6,652 bases of DNA from Pyrinomonadaceae bacterium (GTDB lineage Bacteria > Acidobacteriota > Blastocatellia > Pyrinomonadales > Pyrinomonadaceae): NCBI GenBank assembly GCA_025929655.1, contig JAICPV010000128.1:1-6652 (forward strand), written 5' to 3'. A model generated the notes under the pieces. It saw only the letters and a program-made list of their open reading frames with translations, was not told where the DNA came from and ran no database searches. Positions 1 to 6,600 of the stretch are shown here, one piece after another. A program made the position numbers and the translations under genes. Within the stretch, counting starts at the first letter, position 1, and each line of letters begins with the position of its first letter.

Positions 1-1
1 T

Positions 2-1063
2 TGGCGACGCGCAGCAGCCGCTGCGAGTGTCGTAGGTGTTCTTCTAGCGGCGGTTTATGGTGTGTTTTTCAGCCGCTTCGCCACTCGGAGTGGCGCTTTA
101 CGGGAACGCGGAACGGAAAATGAAGAAGCTTACAATCTTTATCGGCAAGCGGAGAATTTGAGTCATGGGCGCCTTCGAAATGATGCGCTGACCGCCATGG
201 ATCATCTGAACCAGGCCATAACACTGGACCCGAACTTCGCACGTGCCTGGGCGGCAAAGGCTCATCTCCAGCAGTTTTTTGTTAACTTTCCGGGAGCCGA
301 CCAGACCGAACAATACAGAAAGTCGACGGATGCTATAGAAAAGGCCCTTGCAATTGATCCGAACCTTTCCGAAGCGTATAGCGCACTTTGCTTCAATAAG
401 TTTCGCTACGAATTCGACTGGTCCGGAGCAGAGATCGCTTGTAAACGGGCATTGGAACTCGATCCCAATTCATCCGTTGGACACAAGGTGTACGCTGCCT
501 TCCTTTACTCACGCGGTCGCGCTGATGAATCGATCGCCCAAGCCAAGAAAGCGCTCGACCTTCAGCCCCTGGCCCTGGACCATCAGCAAACTTTTGCCCT
601 TGCCCTATACTACGCCAGGCGATATGAGGAAGAGGAAGTACAGTGGAAACGATTGCTCGAATTGAACCCGACCCATGGCTATATTTACAACCGGCTTTTC
701 ACGAATGCCGCAATGCAGGGGAACGACAACAAAGCCTTTGAGTATCTGATAGAGAAACTGAAACTGGACAAGGCAGACAGCGAAACTGTAGAACGGTTCA
801 GGGCCGCCTACGCCGAATCAGGATTGAGGGGGGTGACGATGGAGCGGATCAAACGCCCTGAGTTGGAAGTGGGGTCCGGGCCATTCAATGTAGCGTTTCT
901 TTATGCCAGCGTGGGCGATAAAGACAAGGCGTTTGAGAACCTTGAAAAGGCTTATCAAGAACGGAATCACAGAATAGCCGTGCTACAGGTGGAACCCCAA
1001 CTCGATCCGCTTCGCGACGACCCGCGATGGGCCGATCTGGTAAGACGGATCGAGGGCAAGTGA
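2..1063 (+). CDS. Membrane-anchored TPR protein, 5' end outside window
   Basis: The frame is open from the first bases of the window, so the true start lies upstream. The first visible residues are Trp-Arg-Arg, then about 20 uninterrupted hydrophobic residues rich in Ala, Val and Leu (visible residues 4-23), then basic residues. This looks like a single transmembrane helix with its N-terminal side in the cytoplasm. A GTG at 62 lies inside the helix and is unlikely to be the start. The rest (353 visible residues) is a run of TPR-like helical pairs, with the typical A-(x)-LDPN turn at about residues 74-78, 117-121 and 151-156, a related LNP turn near 222, and a last repeat at about 293-319. The tail LDPLRDDPRWADLVRRI (334-350) is an ending often seen in acidobacterial TPR proteins. 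In that family the missing N-terminus is often a winged-helix DNA-binding domain or a Ser/Thr kinase; which one applies here cannot be seen. TPRs serve protein binding; the partner is unknown. Confidence 0.85.
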   Translation, partial: WRRAAAAASVVGVLLAAVYGVFFSRFATRSGALRERGTENEEAYNLYRQAENLSHGRLRNDALTAMDHLNQAITLDPNFARAWAAKAHLQQFFVNFPGADQTEQYRKSTDAIEKALAIDPNLSEAYSALCFNKFRYEFDWSGAEIACKRALELDPNSSVGHKVYAAFLYSRGRADESIAQAKKALDLQPLALDHQQTFALALYYARRYEEEEVQWKRLLELNPTHGYIYNRLFTNAAMQGNDNKAFEYLIEKLKLDKADSETVERFRAAYAESGLRGVTMERIKRPELEVGSGPFNVAFLYASVGDKDKAFENLEKAYQERNHRIAVLQVEPQLDPLRDDPRWADLVRRIEGK

Positions 1064-1098
1064 CCAATCAAACATTGGCACTTCTATAGAGGAAGTGC
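1064..1098. other. Two small hairpins directly after the TPR stop codon
   Basis: CCAAT (1064-1068) pairs with ATTGG (1074-1078). GCACTTC (1078-1084) pairs perfectly with GAAGTGC (1092-1098) around a 7-nt loop. The two share one base, so they would be largely side by side. The position right behind the TPR gene suggests 3'-end formation, but no T-run follows on the + strand, so this is not a classical intrinsic terminator. It may be an RNA 3'-end stabiliser or chance. Confidence 0.35.
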
Positions 1099-1273
1099 AC
1101 AAATGCCCGCCTGTGTATACGGCGGAATCTGTCGGGGCGTCCCATCCCCAATATCTCCTGCATCGATGCGTCATCGTCGCAACATTCGGCGAATTCGAAA
1201 TATATGAAACCGCTGGGAAATTATCGACGCCGCGCGAAGCGGGCGAGGCAGGTAAATGATGTGTTTTCAAGCG

Positions 1274-1380
1274 CAAAAACGGTGCGGTTTTTGCCTAAAA
1301 CGGTGTGGAAAATGGGCAAAACGGTTCGGTTTTTGGCGAATTTGGTGCGGTTTAAATACAAAAAGGTGCGGGTTTCGTGT
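1274..1380. repeat. Five 21-nt imperfect tandem repeats in exact phase
   Basis: The core GGTGCGGTTT, or a close variant, begins at 1281, 1302, 1323, 1344 and 1365, an exact spacing of 21 nt each time. The cores are GGTGCGGTTT, GGTGTGGAAA, GGTTCGGTTT, GGTGCGGTTT and GGTGCGGGTT, usually preceded by an A-run. A sixth, weaker copy with a one-base deletion may start at 1386 (AGTGTAGTTTCG). Unit 1 can fold alone: CAAAAAC (1274-1280) pairs with GTTTTTG (1287-1293), and unit 3 can do nearly the same. Twenty-one nt equals two turns of B-DNA and also seven codons. There are no unique spacers, so it is not a CRISPR array. Function unknown. Confidence 0.8.
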
Positions 1381-1442
1381 TGGTTAGTGTAGTTTCGTGG
1401 TTACGCTTTCTTTAACCACGAAATCACACGAAAATACGCGAA
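1374..1442. repeat. Palindromic element of 10-nt TTCGTG units
   Basis: The left arm (1374-1403) is three 10-nt units of the form TTCGTGNNNN; the middle unit is degenerate (TTAGTG). The right arm (1413-1442) is three units of the same form on the other strand, with NNNNCACGAA or CGCGAA on the + strand. The arms match at 23 of 30 positions around a 9-nt centre (1404-1412). The inner 11 bp are perfect: TTTCGTGGTTA (1393-1403) with TAACCACGAAA (1413-1423). From memory, similar TTCGTG-rich stretches occur between genes in several environmental phyla; this is not verified here. It lies between two converging genes and could act as a bidirectional transcription stop or be a dispersed REP-like element. 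No T-run follows the stem on either strand. Confidence 0.75.
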
Positions 1443-1468
1443 GAAAAGCCCTTACTTCGTGCGGGCTT
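1440..1468 (-). terminator. Probable intrinsic terminator of the epimerase gene
   Basis: Read on the - strand, AAGCCC (1468-1463) pairs with GGGCTT (1451-1446) around an 11-nt loop, followed by a pyrimidine stretch TTCTTC (1445-1440). With the last two stem bases this makes TTTTCTTC. The loop contains the epimerase stop codon (1454-1452), so the hairpin overlaps the end of the gene. The stem is only 6 bp and the T-run is interrupted, so strength is uncertain. The TTCGTG palindrome just downstream may add to termination. Confidence 0.4.
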
Positions 1469-2423
1469 CTGCATTGCGGAACCATTCGACGAATTTTGGG
1501 ATGCCGTCTTCGATCTTGGTTTGCGGGTTGTATTTCAGGAGCCGTTTTGCTTTTGAGATGTCGGCATAGGTTACGGGGACGTCGCCGGGCTGCATCGGCT
1601 GGCGGTCGACAACGGCTTTCATATCGAGGTTTTGTTCAAGTAGCTCGATCAGGCGTGAAAGCTCGGTGGTTTCCGATTCGCCGAGGTTGAAGATCTCATA
1701 AGCGGACGCGTCGTAGTCGATCGCCGCACGCACGCCCGAAATAATGTCGTCGATGTACGTGTAATCGCGTCGTGTCGTGCCGTCACCGAACAACTGGATC
1801 GGCTTGCCTTCGGTGATCAGGCGCGCAAACTTATGGATCGCGAGATCGGGCCGCTGACGCGCGCCGTAGACGGTGAAAAAACGAAGGCAGATGCACTGGA
1901 TCTTGAAAAGGTGCGAATAGGTGTGGCAGAGAAGCTCGCCGGCGGCCTTTGTCGCGGCATACGGCGAGATCGTCTGGTGAATGCGGTCGTCCTCGGCAAA
2001 CGGCACTTTTTCATTGACGCCGTACACGCTCGACGAAGAACCGAAAACGAACTGCGGCACTTCATAGTCGCGTGCGAGCTCGAGCAAATTCAATGTGCCC
2101 GTGATGTTCGTTTCCGCATAGAGCCGCGGGTGCGACAGCGAGGGCCGCACGCCCGCACGTGCCGCGAGATGCACGATACAGTCGAATTCCGTCTCGTCGA
2201 AAACCGATTTCAGCGAATCGAAATTTCGAATATCCGTTTCGAAAAATTGAAAGTCGCCGGACCTTCTGATCTCATCCAGATTCGCGCGTTTTATCTCGGG
2301 CGAATAAAAATCATTGAGATCGTCGACGATCGTTATCTTCCAGTCTGTATCGCGGAGCAGGCTCTCGGCGAGATGCGAGCCGATGAATCCGGCGCCGCCG
2401 GTGATCAAGATATTGTTTGCCAC
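1452..2423 (-). CDS. NAD-dependent sugar epimerase, UDP-glucuronate 4-epimerase type
   Basis: This is a 323-residue extended short-chain dehydrogenase/reductase, full length for the family. The N-terminus has the Rossmann NAD motif GGAGFIG (9-15) and an acidic strand end VDDLNDFY (33-40) as in UDP-hexuronate and UDP-hexose epimerases. The active-site serine region is FGSSSSVYG (127-135) and the catalytic pair is Y155/K159 in YAATK. LRFFTVYGARQRPD (180-193) and the RRDYTYIDDI block (218-227) bind the nucleotide sugar. The C-terminal MQPGDVPVTYADI (277-289) is typical of UDP-glucuronate 4-epimerases, which make UDP-galacturonate for surface polysaccharides. UDP-glucose/GlcNAc 4-epimerase activity cannot be excluded from sequence alone. 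The start is GTG at 2423. An in-frame TAA two codons upstream (2429-2427) rules out an earlier start, and no Shine-Dalgarno sequence precedes it. It faces the TPR gene and diverges from ribH. Confidence 0.88.
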   Translation of the reverse strand: MANNILITGGAGFIGSHLAESLLRDTDWKITIVDDLNDFYSPEIKRANLDEIRRSGDFQFFETDIRNFDSLKSVFDETEFDCIVHLAARAGVRPSLSHPRLYAETNITGTLNLLELARDYEVPQFVFGSSSSVYGVNEKVPFAEDDRIHQTISPYAATKAAGELLCHTYSHLFKIQCICLRFFTVYGARQRPDLAIHKFARLITEGKPIQLFGDGTTRRDYTYIDDIISGVRAAIDYDASAYEIFNLGESETTELSRLIELLEQNLDMKAVVDRQPMQPGDVPVTYADISKAKRLLKYNPQTKIEDGIPKFVEWFRNAEARTK

Positions 2424-2506
2424 GGTTTATTTTAGGAACAAAAAACAAAATAGCACTTTGCATTTGCGCGCGGCAAAACGCGAAGTGTTTAACGTGCCGC
2501 GCCGTC

Positions 2507-2536
2507 TTGTCATTTCCGACGGGCGTTCCTTATACT
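2507..2536 (+). promoter_or_regulatory. Sigma70-like promoter of ribH-nusB
   Basis: A -35 box TTGTCA (2507-2512, one mismatch to TTGACA) and a -10 box TATACT (2531-2536, one mismatch to TATAAT) are separated by 18 nt. The predicted transcription start is near 2543, leaving a leader of only about 14 nt before the ribH ATG at 2557. That leader is too short for an FMN riboswitch, so riboflavin control of that type is not expected here. Confidence 0.6.
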
Positions 2537-2556
2537 TTAGTGCGGCTTGATTTGAA

Positions 2557-3075
2557 ATGAAGGGCATCGAACACAGCGGCGAAATTGATGCAAGCGGTTT
2601 TCGCTTTGCGGTGGTGGTCAGCCGCTGGAATGAAGCGTTCACTTCGCGTTTACTGGAAGGTGCCCTGGAAGCTTTTCGCGAGCGCGGTGCGGCGGAAACC
2701 GACATCGAAGTATTTCAAGTCCCCGGCGCGTTCGAGCTGCCGCTTGCGTGTTTGAAGGCAGCGGAGATCGGTGATTTCGACGCCGTGATCGCGCTCGGTT
2801 TGGTGCTTCGGGGCGAAACGCCGCATTTCGAGTTTGTAGCCGGTGCGGCCGCACGCGGGGTATCGGAAGCTTCGCTGATCAGCGGTGTCCCGATATTGTT
2901 CGGCGTGATAACTGCCGACAACGAGAAGCAGGCAGAAGACCGGTGCGGGTCGAAGTTGAATAATAAAGGGTACGAAGCCGCAATGGCCGCGATCGAGGTC
3001 GCCAACCTTTATCGCGAGATGGATCCAGAACAAGGTATAAAGGGTAAAGAGAAAGAGTTTTCTCATGGCGTTTGA
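2557..3075 (+). CDS. ribH: 6,7-dimethyl-8-ribityllumazine synthase
   Basis: This enzyme condenses 5-amino-6-ribitylamino-uracil with 3,4-dihydroxy-2-butanone 4-phosphate to give lumazine, the penultimate step of riboflavin synthesis, in the cytoplasm. The 172-residue protein shows the family blocks in order: FAVVVSRWNE (17-26; W24 is the aromatic residue stacking on the pyrimidine substrate), VPGAFELP (55-62), GLVLRGETPHFEFV (81-94) with catalytic H90, GVPILFGVITADN (110-122), and EDRCGSKLNNKG (127-138) with the phosphate-binding R129. The core ends near residue 152. About 20 further charged residues (to 172) are more than the family usually has, and their last codons overlap nusB. The ATG at 2557 fits the start of the family alignment. 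No Shine-Dalgarno sequence is visible and the leader is very short. It is the first gene of a two-gene unit with nusB. Confidence 0.96.
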   Translation: MKGIEHSGEIDASGFRFAVVVSRWNEAFTSRLLEGALEAFRERGAAETDIEVFQVPGAFELPLACLKAAEIGDFDAVIALGLVLRGETPHFEFVAGAAARGVSEASLISGVPILFGVITADNEKQAEDRCGSKLNNKGYEAAMAAIEVANLYREMDPEQGIKGKEKEFSHGV

Positions 3076-3550
3076 AAAGGAAGCAAAGAGTTCGAGCACA
3101 CGGCGTAAGGCCCGCGAATGCGCGCTGCAGATGCTGTTCGCCGCCGACGTGGTCGCCGAGCCGAAATATTTCTCTACCGCCGACTATTGGAAGGAACTCG
3201 GCGAGCCGACGGTCGATGAAAAAACCCGCACCTTCGCCGATAACCTCGTAAATGGTGCGCTTCGCGAGATGACGGCCGTGGACGACCGAATCCGCACCCG
3301 CGCGGAACACTGGCGCATCGAGCGGATGGCCATCGTCGACCGCAATATACTGCGCCTGTCGGTTTACGAGTTTCTTTTTGAGGACACGCCGCGTACCGTT
3401 GTCATCAACGAAGCACTTGAGATCGCCCGTCGTTTTTCGACGTTCGAGGCGACGCAGTTCATCAATGGGATACTGGACGCCATCAAGCTGGACCTGGAAA
3501 AGGAAGGCAACGGCGAAAACCTTAAAAGCTCGAATGCGAAAATGAGCTGA
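3065..3550 (+). CDS. nusB: Transcription antitermination factor NusB
   Basis: NusB with NusE (S10) binds boxA RNA and supports antitermination, chiefly of rRNA operons. The 161-residue protein has the Arg-rich N-terminal helix RRKARECALQMLF (13-25), the expected RNA-contacting part. It then has the hydrophobic and acidic core of an all-helical fold: AEHWRIERMAIVDRNILRLSVYE (positions 80-102), VVINEALEIARRF (112-124) and QFINGILDAI (131-140). The tail after 141 is charged and probably disordered. The ATG lies 11 nt inside the end of ribH in another frame, which implies translational coupling. A purine-rich AAAGAG (3052-3057) seven nt upstream is a weak ribosome binding site. The pairing ribH-nusB is widespread in bacteria. 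Confidence 0.95.
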   Translation: MAFEKEAKSSSTRRKARECALQMLFAADVVAEPKYFSTADYWKELGEPTVDEKTRTFADNLVNGALREMTAVDDRIRTRAEHWRIERMAIVDRNILRLSVYEFLFEDTPRTVVINEALEIARRFSTFEATQFINGILDAIKLDLEKEGNGENLKSSNAKMS

Positions 3551-3572
3551 CCGCCGCCTGAACCCTCCTGCG

Positions 3573-3601
3573 TATAAAATCCCGTCGCAATACGTTAAAA
3601 T
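3573..3601 (+). promoter_or_regulatory. Weak promoter candidate upstream of kgd
   Basis: The 72-nt gap between nusB and kgd contains two -10-like hexamers, TATAAA (3573-3578) and TAAAAT (3596-3601, one mismatch to TATAAT). No good -35 box accompanies either one: the sequence 17 nt upstream of the second is the first, and CTGACC (3547-3552) sits 20 nt from the first. If the second is used, the start would be near 3608, inside the inverted repeat at 3604-3623. No terminator is visible after nusB, so read-through is possible. Confidence 0.25.
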
Positions 3602-3603
3602 AG

Positions 3604-3623
3604 TCCGTTATACACCTAACGGA
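3604..3623. promoter_or_regulatory. Perfect 7-bp inverted repeat covering the kgd start
   Basis: TCCGTTA (3604-3610) is the exact inverse of TAACGGA (3617-3623), with a 6-nt centre TACACC. The last base of the right arm is the A of the ATG. As DNA it could be an operator for a dimeric regulator. As RNA it would form a short hairpin burying the start site. It leaves no room for a Shine-Dalgarno sequence in front of this ATG. Confidence 0.45.
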
Positions 3624-6600
3624 TGGACAACGTGAGCGAAATAAAAACCAATTTAACCGAGTACATCGACGAGAATTTCGGCGCCAATGCGAGTTACGTT
3701 CAGGGTCTTCTCGCGCGTTATCAGAAAGACCGGAAGTCGGTCGATGAATCTTGGCAGGCGTATTTCGATGAACTTTTAGCGTCCAACGGTCAGCCAAAGG
3801 CTGAGGCGCGAGCAACTGCGCTCTCCAAGCCAGAAACACGAGCGGCTGCGCCCGATGAAAAAGAAAAGCCGAAAGCGGCAGAGGTCGCTTCCGACGATGT
3901 TAACGCCAAACCGATCACCGGCCCCGCTAAAAAGATCGTCGAGAACATGGAGTTGAGCCTCACGGTCCCGACGGCGACGAGCATTCGTTCGATGCCCGTG
4001 AAATTGCTCGAAGAAAATCGACGTATCATCAACGAACACCTGCAGGCAGAAGGCCGCGGCAAAGCCTCATTCACCCACATCATTGCGTGGGCGATCGTTC
4101 AGGCAGCCAGGGCCTATCCCAGAATGAACCACGGCTTTGCGCAGTCGAACGGCGCCCCAGTTCGAATTGAGAATGAACATATCAATCTCGGCGTCGCGAT
4201 CGATATCGAAAAGAAGGACGGCTCGCGCAATCTGCTCGTCCCGAATATCAAGAATTGCGAGGCGATGAACTTCGTCGAATTCTTCAAGGCATACAACGAA
4301 ACTGTGAAGAAGGCGCGCGACGGCAAGCTGGAGATCGCAGATTTTCAGGGAACGACCATTTCCCTCACAAATCCCGGGACACTCGGCACCGTCGGGTCGA
4401 ATCCCCGCCTGATGGCGGGCCAGAGCGCGATCATCGCTACGGGCGCGATCGATTATCCCGCCGAATATCAAGCGATGACGCCGGCGTCGCTTTCACAGCT
4501 TGGCATCAGCAAGACGATCAACCTCACCAGTACTTACGATCACCGCGTGATCCAGGGCGCCGAGAGCGGGCTGTTTTTGGCGAAGATCCATCACCTGCTG
4601 GTCGGTCAGGAAGATTTCTACGTCAAAATTTTCAACGATCTTCAGATCACGCTTCCGCCAATGCGTTGGGCGGTCGACTACAACCCCTCGCTGTTTGGCG
4701 GTGACCGGTTCACCGAGCAGGCAGAAAAACAGGCGAACGTCCTGCAGCTGATCAACGCGTATCGCATCCGCGGCCACCTTCTCGCCGACATCGATCCGCT
4801 CAACATGACGCTGCACAATTCGTCGGAGCTGGACCTCGAAAATTTCGGGCTCACGATCTGGGACCTCGACCGCGAGTTCATCACCGGCGGACTGCACGGC
4901 GAAAAGACCGCAACGCTTCGACGGATCCTCGAGATCCTGCGAAACGCATATTGCGGCAAGGTCGGGACCGAATACCGACACATCCAAAGCAAGGAAGAAA
5001 AGGAATGGATCCGCACGCAAGTGCGAGAGCAGTTCGTCGATCAAAAACCGCTTTCTCCCGAGGTCCGCAAAGAGCTTCTATTGAAGCTGATCGAGGCAGA
5101 ACAATTCGAACAGTTCCTGCATAAGAAATACCTTGGCCAGAAACGCTTTTCGCTCGAAGGCTGCGAGACGATCATCCCGATGCTCGACCAGCTGGTTGAG
5201 GGTGCGGCCGCACGCGGCGTCGAAGAAATTTACATGGGAATGGCCCATCGGGGGCGGCTGAACGTGCTCTCGAACATCATCGGCGACCCGGAACGCGGCG
5301 ACATGGCGGAGAGGATCTTTACCGTTTTCGAAGGAACAACCCACCCAGATTTCCCGGCAGACGAGGGTGACGTGAAATATCACCAGGGTGCTTACGGGCT
5401 TAGAAAGACCAAATCGGGACGGGATCTAAAGATTCGCCTCGCCAGCAACCCAAGCCATTTGGAATTTGTGAATCCAGTCGTGGAAGGAATGGCCCGCGGG
5501 AAACAGGACGATCTCCGTAACGGCGACAAGCTGACGCGCGAGGAGGTCTCCGACCTGATAATGCCGGTGCTTCTCCACGGCGACGCGGCATTCGCAGGGC
5601 AGGGCATCGTGATGGAAACGCTGCAGCTTGCCAATCTTCCGGGCTATCGCACCGGCGGCACGATCCATATCGTCATCAACAACCAGATAGGTTTTACGAC
5701 GTCTGCCGAGCTCGGGCGAAGCTCGATCTACTCCACGGACGCCGCGCAGATCACGCAGACCCCCATCTTCCACATCAACGGGGACGCACCAGAGGCCGCA
5801 TACCGCGTCATCCAGATCGCGATGGCGTACCGGCACGAATTCAACAAGGATGTCGTGCTCGACCTGGTAGGGTTTCGCCGTCTCGGCCACAACGAGGGCG
5901 ACGAACCCAGCTACACACAGCCGCTAATGTACGCACGCGTAAAGGCGCATCCCGGCGTTCGTCATTTATACGCGCGCCACCTGATCCGTGAAGGCGTGAT
6001 CACGGAAGACGATCTCAATTCGATGATCGACAAGGTCGTCGAAAAATATGAGGGCATCCTGACACGCGCCAAACAGATCGCAACCGAGGTGAAGCCGAAG
6101 AAGAGCAGTCTCGACGCACCGATCGTCGATGAAGACGGCTCAAACGTTTTTGAGACCGGCGCGTCAAAGGAAGGTTTGCGGATCGCTTCGGAGAAGGTCT
6201 CGCGCGTGCCGGAAGGCTTTCATATCAATCCGAAGATGGTCGGCCAGCTCGCTCGCCGCGGCAAGATGGGCACCGGCGAGGTGCCGATGGACTGGGGATT
6301 CGCAGAGGCGATGGCGGTCGGCACTCTTGTGCTCGAAGGGATTCCGGTGCGTTTGAGCGGGCAGGATTCGGGCCGCGGGACGTTCTCGCACCGGCACGCT
6401 TCGATGTACGACACGGTGACGGGCGGACGATGGTCGCCGCTGACGGAGCTGTCGAGCGATAAGAATCCTAAAGCGCGTTTTTACGTTTTCGACAGCAGCT
6501 TGAGCGAAGCCGGAGTGCTTGGTTTCGAATACGGTTATTCGATCAATTGCACCAACGACCTCGTGATGTGGGAGGCACAGTTCGGCGATTTTTCGAACGG

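Larger units (their letters stand above)
1064..1451. other. Gene-free gap between convergent genes, with repeats at its right end
   Basis: The gap separates the + strand TPR gene from the - strand epimerase. From 1099 to about 1273 I see no gene, only a perfect 10-bp palindrome GCATCGATGC at 1160-1169. From 1274 to 1442 the sequence is repetitive and is annotated separately. A 62-codon + strand frame (1204-1392) crosses the repeats. It has no ribosome binding site, and the differences between repeat units mostly change amino acids, so it is not called as a gene. Confidence 0.7.

Noticed and set aside
1099..1273. tRNA or small RNA gene in the gap
   Set aside because: No cloverleaf, T-loop motif or promoter-terminator pair is visible; only a 10-bp palindrome at 1160-1169.
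1274..1442. CRISPR array
   Set aside because: The repeats are contiguous with a 21-nt or 10-nt period and no unique spacers, and no cas gene is near.
1833..2435. 200-codon + strand frame opposite the epimerase
   Set aside because: It lies fully antisense to a well-conserved epimerase, resembles no known family, and is explained by codon bias of the real gene.
2447..2476. Promoter for the epimerase (TTGCCG, 18-nt spacer, TATTTT on the - strand)
   Set aside because: Each box has two or more mismatches and the region is A/T-rich on that side, so such a match is expected by chance. A promoter must exist in this gap, but this one is not supported enough to annotate.
2424..2556. FMN riboswitch ahead of ribH
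   Set aside because: The gap is short, the predicted leader is about 14 nt, and no conserved FMN-element helices were recognised.
2650..3310. - strand frames opposite ribH and nusB
   Set aside because: They are shadows of two firmly identified genes.
4255..4704. 149-codon + strand frame inside kgd
   Set aside because: It overlaps the E2-like active-site region in another frame. The kgd frame carries all the conserved motifs and this one carries none.
4067..5890. Several 100-180 codon - strand frames across kgd
   Set aside because: They are antisense shadows of the kgd reading frame, without family motifs.
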